From Isoetes taiwanensis (lineage: Eukaryota > Streptophyta > Lycopodiopsida > Isoetales > Isoetaceae): DNA of 64,000 bases. The stretch covers positions 62,001 through 126,000 of the forward strand of contig JAJEKV010000085.1 in NCBI GenBank assembly GCA_021234155.1, in the 5' to 3' direction. Numbering within the stretch: the first letter of the stretch is position 1; every line of letters begins with the position of its first letter. The notes beneath the pieces are model-generated. The model did no database searches, had not been told where the DNA came from, and was given only the letters and a program-made list of their open reading frames with translations. Below are positions 55,443 through 64,000 of the stretch, piece by piece. The translations under genes were made by a program, and so were the position numbers.

Positions 55443-57349
55443 ATTATTTTAGGAATCACAAATGTATTAAAAGTTGGATCTCCATTTGTTGGCAAAAAGT
55501 CAATGAAATGGCGGGCATATAAGGGTATGTAAAGAATAATCCAATATCCATAAGATCCTCTAACATATGTCTGCCTGCATACCCACCTCAACTCAAAGAT
55601 CAATCTTTTAAATCGTATATCAGTCGTTTAAAATGAGAAGCCCATACCAGTGCCATTTTAATTCAATAAAATGCCTTAATTTTGCCATCTTCATATGCTT
55701 TGATAAGACTCAAAACGACTTGAGTATGATCATCAAGTTCTTCGGAAACATCAACTTCAAAATCGTCCAAACCCAAATATCATTCACTATATTCTGTATA
55801 TATCAGTAAATAATTGGAGAAATAAATATTAAGGTTGACAAGTCTCCATAAACTGCAAGATGGTAAACACCAAAAACATTTGAAATCCATTCAAGAAACT
55901 CCATATAATCTTCTGATTGTATGTTGCTCTCAGTACCATGAGGTAAGGCCCAATTTGCCAAGTTGTACATTCTCAATAGTTATACGTAGTTTTAACATAT
56001 GATTGTTATATCTTGTAGGATTGAATCTAAGAAAGTGCATTCACATAAAGGCCTCTAGCAAGAATCAGCCCATTGTAAATGCTTTTTGAATCATGGCATT
56101 TGACTTTGCAGAATTCCTAGAAGCACATCACAAGCCTAAATTCATAAAAGAGCAGAAAAATGTGGACATTCGTTGGTTTGAGCATTGGCAATGAGAACAT
56201 CAAAATCACAAGCCCTGCTCAATTTCATTTTCTCAAAAATCTATTTTTTTAACCTCGCATAATTATAAATTGCCCTTAATAGGAATAGGGGCATAGTTTT
56301 TGGCAGTTCTAAACTTGAAATGGACAGCCATGGCTTTTCTAGTGTTCCAACAACCATAAAGATACATGACTAAGATGCAACATGGCTGTCAACTTTTAGC
56401 TGCATAGATGTGGGAATGCCAGAGACCTGTCATGTGGAAAACCGATGCCTTATGGATCAAATTTTCTTTGGAAAACAACCACCTATGATAAGATTTAGAA
56501 AGAAACTCGTTAAAGTATCTAGTTTAGAAATGTACTCAGTAAGCAAATACACATTTTTTCTTTAAGAAAGAGTCGCAAGCTTCAGAAGAAGCCACAAATA
56601 TTGCCTTGAAAGAAGCTTATTTGTAAGCCTTGAGTAAGCGTTCTATTCTTGAACAATAAAAGAATGTCCCACTCATAACCTCCAGATTTACTAGAAGCTT
56701 CAAAGGCATTAAAAAATTAATAAAGATATCTTAGATCACAACAAGAATTCTAGGAAAGGAAGAAAATCCACTGCATCCATGTAAGGTTGCAAAAGATCAG
56801 TATTTTGACACTTGTTGATTCTCCAAGATACAACAGATTGTTTTCTTTGTTGCTGTAGAGTGGAATTCAATAGGTGTACATATTGCTTATCCTGATCATT
56901 TGCTTACATTATCAAAATTTGCAAGCTCATTAAACAATGACACTAACCCAGGTTAGTAATTGAAAGAGCAGCAACATGTCTTAGTTTGTCCATAACGAAT
57001 TTGCAGATTATATAATTGATAATCCGTGCATCTGGAAAAAGGGACAAGCTCCTTATAAGCTTTCATCACCCGACAAGTAGGCCAAGATGAAAATAACATG
57101 GGTTAGTGAATCAACAAGTTGTGCCAAACCATTTGACAAGCAAGGTTCTTAATAACCTTTTGTTAAAAATCTTCAAAATTCTTGAGCATTTCTGCATGTC
57201 CCAAGATTCATCAGAGTTTGTGAGACAAAACTGCTCAATCTTTTTCTAACTTGTGGCGCCTCTTTTTTATTTGAAGGACATGAAACTTTATTAGTCAGAA
57301 AAAAACTATAAATATAGATGGGGGACTAAAAGCTGAATGAAGAAATTGT
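55443..57349. other. No gene recognised
   Basis: Long AT-rich interval without open frames of note or recognisable repeats. Confidence 0.6.
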
Positions 57350-57731
57350 TCACAGAGCAAAACATCTGCCACCTTGCAGCATACAACATCTAAAAGAGTT
57401 ACATATAAGTGTTACTGCCCTTGAAAATGAAGAGATTTCTTCTTTTTCAAATTGACCAAATGATCCATGCTGAAACCAAATGAAATGCCCTCTTTTCCAG
57501 ATTGTTCTAGGAACTTGGGTACGCTGCCAGTAAGACTTGCTAACTATTAAAATCACAATTAAAAAGACTTTGAAGCCACAACCAACGTCTGGCATGTTGG
57601 CACAAGAAAAAACAATGCTCAAGTGTCTCAACCCTCTGAGCAGATAAAGGGCATATTGCAGACACCTCACGACAAAATCTGTGAATCAAAACATTGACGC
57701 ACACACATCTATGGATGATCTGCCACCACAA
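57350..57731 (-). mobile_element. L1-like LINE C-terminal (zf-RVT) fragment
   Basis: On the minus strand, WWQIIHRCVCVNVLIHRF, ICPLSAQRVETLEHCFFLC and CQHARRWLW resemble the zf-RVT region that follows plant L1 reverse transcriptases (W-x-x-x-H-x..CP.C..E...H.FF.C). The plus-strand element near 63.63-63.85 kb has VVASDP-adjacent LWWQVIHRCLES and EYCFF text of the same type. Both thus belong to one family. It is truncated at both ends. Confidence 0.65.
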
Positions 57732-59694
57732 AATTGATTACTTGGGATGAAGTAACTTACCCATTTCTAAATTCCTTTTTGTTGATTCACTGATACCACC
57801 AAAGGCCAATTCTCGAATAAGGGCTCGCATGAAAACAGACAAAAGCTCCTAGGCTTTTCATTCATCTCACCAGTTTTTCTACAATGGTATAGAGTGGGTA
57901 GTTGCACATCGCAGACTACCCAAAAAATGAAAAACATAGGGAATATCCAGTTATAACATCTAGATCCCAAATAAAATTGTGTGCTACAGATGTTGGCTAG
58001 TGTACCTGCCGAGAGTTTATCACCGGGATTAAAAACCCTGTCGTTTCAGGTTTTCGAGAAAAAACCCTAGCGATAAAATCTCGGCAAGGGGCTTGAACAA
58101 CACAAGGCTGCTAAACGTTCCCACAAAAAAACCCACGCTCCACAGAGAATACCGAAGTCGCGCATCACATCTGGACCTGCAAAATGCCAACAAAAAACCA
58201 ATAGAGAAAAAACCTCGAAAAGCGAGGGGTTGGTCATGCGTGCCACGTGACAAAAAACAACATTTACACCTCGAAAGAGCGAGGGGCTGGTCATACGTGC
58301 CACGCAAAAAAAAAAAAAACAACATTTATAATAACATACACATGAAGGGAGGGCGGGTGGAGTCAAGGGAACTGCTGAAGGAGGAGAAAACGCCGATGAG
58401 AAGTTGATGAAGAACCTGTAAGAAATAGCGATCCCAAACGAACCAGAGCCTCAGAAAATGCATGCAATGCATGCATGCATGGGAGAGATACATGCTTGCC
58501 CATTCGAGAATTCCGATCCGATGGCTCGGATCGATGGCATTCTCGAATAAGAGCTCGCATGAAAATAGACAAAAGCTCCCCACAAAAAGAGAACTTCCTT
58601 ATTAAAACGGGATCGAGGTCGAAGGTTGAAAGATGGCTATAAAAGGGACAAGATCGGGGAAGAACATGTCACAACATAGAAAGAGACGCCATGTTTCATT
58701 ATACCATACAGAAATTATAAGCATACCTATGACTCCAGCCTTTTTATGGAGGCAGGAAGAGTATCCTGCATATTTGCATGATCCAGATGAAAACAAGTTC
58801 AAAAGGATGAAAGTTGGAGAGCAATGAACTTTTGTTTTAACACGAAGTTAAGACCAAAATTTATAGTGCTTTATCAAGCAAACATGATAACCCTTAAGAA
58901 AATAACCACGACCTTCTACCACTTCACTGCCTCTCGCCACTTCACTACCTGTTAACAACATCATAGACACATTATATTTGGTTCAGACAATCATATCAAA
59001 AGAAACACAATCGGGAAGAGAAAACCTATTTGGATGAAGAAACGCGCCAGAATAAAGCCTAGATAGGAGTCGAACGATGCATTTTTAAGCAGCAGCATCT
59101 GATTTTCAAGAGATTTCTAATTTTTGTGTCTGTTGATGTAAAAATTTCGAAATCCAATGGTGATCATCAATTTGGGCTGATGTGTCATGTCACATGGACA
59201 GTCATGCACACATCATTATAGCGGGGATTAGCATGGGAAAAACTACATGCTCCTGAGTTTTGATAATTTCATCGGATGCCCATGGTCAACATACCAAGTT
59301 GTATCTTTCGAAATTATTCAAATGGCCTTACATCATTGCCATAAAGGGGTAAAATAGGTAAGATAGAAAAGAATCATGAATCAAATTGATGGACATATAA
59401 TTAGAGGCAAATTTCTAAATCAATCTGCTCCAAGTGGATGTTCCAAAAAATAGCTCCTCAAAATCATAGGTTGCCTTCTTTTGAGGAAAGTACAATATCA
59501 ATAGCTACTTCTCCAAGAAGGCAGGATCACAATAAAAAAAATAGTATTTGTTGCAGAGGGCTTTGGATGAAATACAAAAATCTAGAGGGCATTTGGTGGT
59601 ATCTCTATTTCTACATGGCAATATATGTGGACCAAGGGCATTCTATGAAGTGAACAAAATTTAGGGACATTTTATGGATAGTCTATATCAATGA
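57732..59694. repeat. Non-coding interval with several short local repeats
   Basis: TTCTCGAATAAGGGCTCGCA with CAGACAAAAGCTCC (57812-57848) recurs near 58542-58580. CCTCGAAA.GCGAGGGG.TGGTCAT.CGTGCCACG occurs twice (about 58213-58253 and 58269-58308). A palindrome of ATTCCGATCCGATGGCTCGG type lies at 58508-58545. Open frames at 58093-58407 and 58633-58827 have no recognised domain. Confidence 0.65.
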
Positions 59695-60768
59695 ATTGAA
59701 TTGAATTGAATGATTTTATCATCCACAAAGATCAATTGGCCTATGGGACTCAAAGAATAAGCGCAAAAGCCATATTATTGTTTGGATTATAACAAAACCC
59801 AGCCCGAAGGATTTTCGAGGGAAAATCATAGCGTAATAAGAATGCTAACAAACTGTACAAATATACATCTATACAACATGAGATATTCTGGAATATGTCA
59901 AGACATTGTCCAAGGGCATAGTTGAGCCTGCATATCCATCACTCTTGAAGATATGATCCCAGCAATTGCACTGAAGCCTTGCTTCATATCACATGCAGGA
60001 GCTAGTCGGAATTGACCAACTCATCGTAGCATGCCCCCATGTGATCATACACTAGACAACTCTAAAGAGTGTGACATTCATCCTCAAAGGCTCTCAGTTG
60101 GTGGCACTGACAAAGCTTGTCTTGGTGCAGCTCCCTAATCCATCTGTCTATCTCAATGAGGTGGTGTGCATTTGTGCAGATTGAGCGATGAGTCTATGTT
60201 TTTTCATGGGCAAATGGGTACATAGGTAGCATTGCGGATCCCGTCCTAGTGTGTGGTTTATGTGGTGCTAGTAATGTGTTGTCTTGACCTGTTCAAAGGC
60301 GTTGACATCCCAAAGCTTGCTGAGGAAGCAAGCGTCAAGATACTGCCTCAAGCTATGATGATTTTCTTTCGCGCGTACCTATATGTACCTGTGCTCCGGG
60401 ACATTCCATTTGGCTAGCCATTGAAGCTCTCTTTTTCTTCCAGTAGGCCTTGAAGCACGGTGGCCCCATTGCCACAATATAAACCAGGTTGAGAGAACCA
60501 GCATTGTCCATACTGACCACCTTTTAAAAGTAGACAATGTGATCAAGGGCTGCTCTCTGCAAGTATTGCATCCACTGCTCGAAGTGACGTTCTTTATAAG
60601 TTGTATTGGCGTTCTGAGCATCTGTGTCAGAAGGTCATGGGATGGCAGTCCAGGAGATAAAACATTTCCATTTGATGTCCAGCGATGAAGTTTGCACAAA
60701 AATGTTTTCCACAAGTGAAAGAAGAGTGCACTTAATCTCCGATATCGAATTAGCCTATGGATAGACAT
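59695..60768 (-). mobile_element. LINE family A copy, 5'-truncated, minus strand
   Basis: The 3' end lies at about 59695, where minus-strand GATGATAAAATCATTCAATT continues (CAATT)n. Inward are the GGTCCCATAGG-like block in decayed form, an AAATCCTTCGGGC hairpin and a frame (60768-60379) with ELQWLAKWNVPEHRY. This is comparable to the ORF2 C-terminal region of the other copies. The left, truncated end abuts the (TATTG)n run. Confidence 0.75.
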
Positions 60769-60814
60769 TGTATTGTATTGTATTGTATTGTATTGTATTG
60801 TATTGTATTGTATG
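60768..60814. repeat. Pentanucleotide microsatellite (TATTG)n
   Basis: About nine perfect TATTG units. It lies exactly at the 5' junction of the minus-strand LINE copy and may be the tail of an earlier element into which that copy inserted. Confidence 0.93.
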
Positions 60815-61212
60815 TAAGGGTGAGATTCGACTCTGAGTTTAAAACCTCAAATTTTGATTGAAAGCCCAATATAATTTTGCCATGTCAGAAAGTCAACGTT
60901 GCAATGTATTCCACTTGAATGGAAATTAAATTCAAAATACACATATGGCATTGCCAAGACCTGTTTTAAGGGACAACTAATATTTATTGGCCCTAAAAAA
61001 TGATAAAATTGTCCCTTACTAAAAAAAAACTGATAAAATTGTCCCTAAAGATTATATAAAATCTACTTAATGAATTCCTTATGCCTATCAAAACATCATC
61101 ACACTACCTAAACTTTCCAAAAACAGATTCTCATCACATTTTAGATCCCATGACTCACATAGATGGCCATGACAAAATCACTCTATTCCTTAACTACTAT
61201 TTATGCTAGTCA
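60815..61212. other. No gene recognised
   Basis: AT-rich sequence between two LINE copies. Two imperfect copies of ACTGATAAAATTGTCCCTA are adjacent near 61000-61050. Confidence 0.5.
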
Positions 61213-61935
61213 GTGCATACACCGAAGGAACGCGCTGCCTTGAAGCAGTACTTGGATGCTTGCTTCATGGCCAAGTTTTGGGATGCAGAGGCCCTGTCAC
61301 ATGTCAAGGTGGCAAATTATCGACAGCAGGTTAATCCCATGCTCACGAGGGGCCCACACCACTACCTGCGCACCCATCTACCCATGAAAAAGCGCAGGGT
61401 GATTGCTTCCATTCAAGACAGTGCACACCACCTCTGCATTGAGACAGGAGATGGATTCGGGAGCCAGCGTGAGGGCCGAGTCCGCCGCCTTTGTCAACAG
61501 AAGCCCATTGAGGATGAAAGTCACGCCCTCCGTGCCCTGTCCGTGCATTTGAGCATATCCTGCCTCGGTATGCTCGGTTAGTTGTGCCCCCATCAGGGCC
61601 TTGCATGAGATAATCGAAAGCCGCGGCCTCTGTAGGCTTGTTGGGATCGTTACCTCCGAGGAGGTAATGGATCTGTGGACTCGCTTATGCCCCCAACCGA
61701 CATTAACCTCGGTTGTACTTGTGATTATGTATATAAGCTCCAGCGATATGTCGATCCTTATTGTTACTAAGGTTTTTCCCCCGAAAACCCTTCGGGGTGG
61801 GGGTTTTTTAATCCTGGTAGTAATACGCCTGCTGCTCTCTCTTTGTACTTGGGTCCCATAGGCCAGTTGGTCTCCGTGGACGATAAAATCATATTCTATT
61901 CTATTCTATTCTATTCTATTCTATTCTATTTACTG
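61213..61935 (+). mobile_element. LINE family A copy with ORF2 C-terminus and full 3' end
   Basis: The frame 61213-61581 has LKQYLDACFMAKFWDAEAL, the LPMKKRR segment and IEDESHALRALSVH. It aligns in kind with the 28.6-28.95 kb region of the large copy but is much less decayed here. The 3' end follows: GAGGTAATGGATCTGTGGAC, TTGTTACTAAGG...GGTAGTAATA outer stem, AAAACCCTTCGGGG hairpin, GTGGACGATAAAATCAT and (ATTCT)n to about 61929. It is the best-preserved copy for defining the family's 3' end. Confidence 0.88.
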
Positions 61936-62328
61936 ATTCACATACGTTAAGCAATCATCCTTATTATCATCATGCAATCATATAATAGTCTAGGTTAACT
62001 CGTTAGTAGTAAGCACAAGATTATTTATATTAACAATTAGTACGGCAACTGCAAATACAACACTAACATTAACAGTTAGCAAACCATCACTTGCCCATTC
62101 CAGTCCTACACTTATATGACTTGCCTCTACACCTTGAGGTTCCTCAAGTTGGAAGGGAAAGCATTATACATAACCGTATGCTACCCACTAGTGGATTGTC
62201 CCCCACAACTATAGCTTCACTACTTAAGTTTCCACGGGTTCCACGGGTGCCACATATACGTCCAGCGTGTCCTATGTGTCCAATGTTTTGCTCCACTATA
62301 ATCGTGTAAGGTCCACATAGGCACAATT
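61936..62328. other. No gene recognised
   Basis: Non-coding sequence. CCACGGGTTCCACGGGTGCC near 62230 is a short GC-rich near-repeat. The left boundary of the next LINE is not defined. Confidence 0.45.
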
Positions 62329-64000
62329 GTGGCAGAAGTCTTGTCCCAGCTCTTCTCCGTGGCTACCCAAGATGGCGTTATTCAAGGCCTCCCAATGGAC
62401 GATGGTTCTCAAGAGGTATGTAACCAATATGCCGATGACACTTTTTTGTTCCTAATTGCCGAGGCTGAGAATCTTCGTAATGCTAAGCTATTATTAGACA
62501 CATTCTCCTTAGCATCAGGAGTTCTTGTAGGGTGGCAAAAATGTACAGCTTTGTGGACGTTGGACAGTCCCATCCCTCCCCTCAGATTTTGGACTATCCT
62601 TGGAAGATTCTTCTGCATGGCAATACCACAAAGTTGCTTGGTATCCCAGTTGGAATTCATGTCTCGCCGGATGCTTGGGATGAAATCATTAGTGGGTTGC
62701 AAAAGCACTTGTTTTGGTGGAATACTGACTAAACCGTCCATGCCCTAGAATCAATCGTGGGCTAAATGTGTTCTTAGTAATACTCATGTCTACATGGCGT
62801 CTCGCTTTACTAGCTCCGCAGATGTAAGATGGAGGAGATTGTGCGTATCGTCGAAATTTTATTTGGGGTGGAAATGAGTTAGGAGCATGGGTCAAGGTAG
62901 CTTGGGCTAAATGCATTAGACCTAAAGGCACCGGTGGTCTTGGTATGTTGGACTTTCACCTCCAAAGCAAGGTGATGATATCAAAGTTCATTTGGAGGAT
63001 TTTCATTGGTAAGGATGATTCTCCGGCCCGAGGTTGTTGGTGCAAATCGATTCAGCATTGTCTCCCATTTCATAAGGCCTCCATTAAGCCCCTCCTTCCT
63101 TGGGCTTTGCTTTATCATATGCATCCGATCCTAATGCTTCTCCCTTTCTAAAGGGGTTGCTTTAAGCGCTTGGGACAATTGTCGGTCTCTTTTCCATATT
63201 AATCACGAGGCATGTCTTGCTTGTCCACTCCATCTTTGGTGGATTCCTTTTGCGGGACACTCCGAGAATGTGCCTCTAAGTGTGGTTGTTCATCCAAAGA
63301 CACAACGACGATGGGTAGCAAACCGTATCAATACTATTGCAGCTTGGTATGAGTCCGATCATCTCATGTCATGGGAAGCATTTAGAACAAAGTTCTTGTT
63401 GTACGATGGGACGAGTAACGGAATCATATTGTCGCATTGTTGCCACAGGATTCCAGTCCACGATTGAGGTAGTCATATGGGGTTGCCATCGGGATATCCG
63501 GCCGGGCATGCTTGTGTCTTCGTGTATAAATTGCTTGTGCATTCTGAATCCACGCCTCCATCTAATAGATGGCATCTTCAGGTCCCTCACCACAATGGAA
63601 AAGTGTTTGGATATGGGTATGGGATAAGCCGCTTCACCCCAAAGTAGTAGTTTTGTGGTGGCAAGTGATCCATAGATGCCTCGAGTCAACGGGTTAGTCC
63701 ATAAAATGGATAATCGGATTTCGAGCTCACCCTTTATGCCCGGCAAAGGGTTGAGAGTATTGAGCATTGTTTTTTTGTTGTGTGAGAGGCTTCGGCGGGC
63801 ATGGTCTTGGTTGTTGACCCTTTTGGCATCGCTCTCGATCTAGCCAGCAAATTTTGCTTGCTATCTATCCCGATGCTTGGCCCAAACAACGGAAACGAAG
63901 CTTTTCATCTCGCATGCGGTGGCTTTTATGGTCAATCTGGAAGAGAAGGAGGTTGTTTATCTTTAAGGGCATAGATCTGCCGGATGAGGTTGTTCTTCAA
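62329..64000 (+). mobile_element. L1-like LINE fragment (RT to zf-RVT), runs off the window
   Basis: NQYADDTFLFLIAEAENL (about 62,420) is the RT catalytic box, followed by FSLASGVLVGWQKC as in plant L1 elements. Later frames give CADVRWRRLC-like text, WVKVAWAKCIRPKGTGGLGM (about 62,890-62,950), TIAAWYESDHLMSWEAFRTK and LWWQVIHRCLES (about 63,650). The order matches the RT thumb to zf-RVT region. Frame changes are frequent, so it is dead. It is distinct in motif style from LINE family A. Confidence 0.85.

Overview
The window reads as nuclear DNA of a land plant. It carries degraded plant gene families (GH3 acyl-acid amido synthetase, HKT-type cation transporter, MSH6, a receptor-kinase tail) with spliceosomal introns. 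It also carries plant transposon types: Ty3/gypsy chromovirus, CACTA- and Tourist-type MITEs, LINEs and tRNA-headed SINEs. A ParB-like/DNA-methyltransferase-like gene and the density of decayed transposons suggest a large seed-free plant genome (fern or lycophyte), but this is an inference I cannot test here. I found no gene that I am confident is intact.

Layout. 1-12.3 kb: a gypsy reverse-transcriptase fragment, a precise 196-bp CACTA MITE, two long foldback elements, a minisatellite, a kinase C-terminus, and a minus-strand LTR retrotransposon with two ~1.2-kb LTRs, an initiator-Met primer site and almost no internal region. 13.5-17.8 kb: an unidentified ORF, an intron-containing DDE-like transposase relic and a chromovirus integrase/chromodomain end. 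18.1-21.4 kb (minus): a gene with a ParB-like domain followed by a permuted DNA-methyltransferase-like domain, with several frame breaks. 19.7-22.8 kb: many copies of a 22-bp GGCGCC-centred palindrome. 22.8-29.3 kb: a CACTA-like end, then a decayed LINE with endonuclease, reverse transcriptase and a structured 3' end. 29.7-36.2 kb: MITEs (one Tourist-like with a TAA target duplication), a GH3 pseudogene with most of its exons recognisable, and a SINE head. 36.2-46.3 kb: a second SINE head, a DUF7869-type transposase-like relic and repeats. 46.3-54.9 kb: an unidentified ORF, an FCP1/NIF-type phosphatase relic, a 1.24-kb direct duplication, then consecutive same-strand intron-bearing fragments of a SART3-like gene, MSH6 and HKT, ending in an LTR-type repeat. 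55-64 kb: further LINE 3' ends in both orientations and a second, L1-like LINE running off the end.

The window is mainly a record of transposition and gene-fragment capture; I see no pathway or operon-like cooperation among the genes. Three things merit follow-up. The first is the ParB/methyltransferase-like gene and the palindromes clustered in and around it. The second is the SART3-MSH6-HKT fragment train, a possible transposon capture. The third is the LINE family with a conserved nested 3' stem-loop and short-tandem tails.
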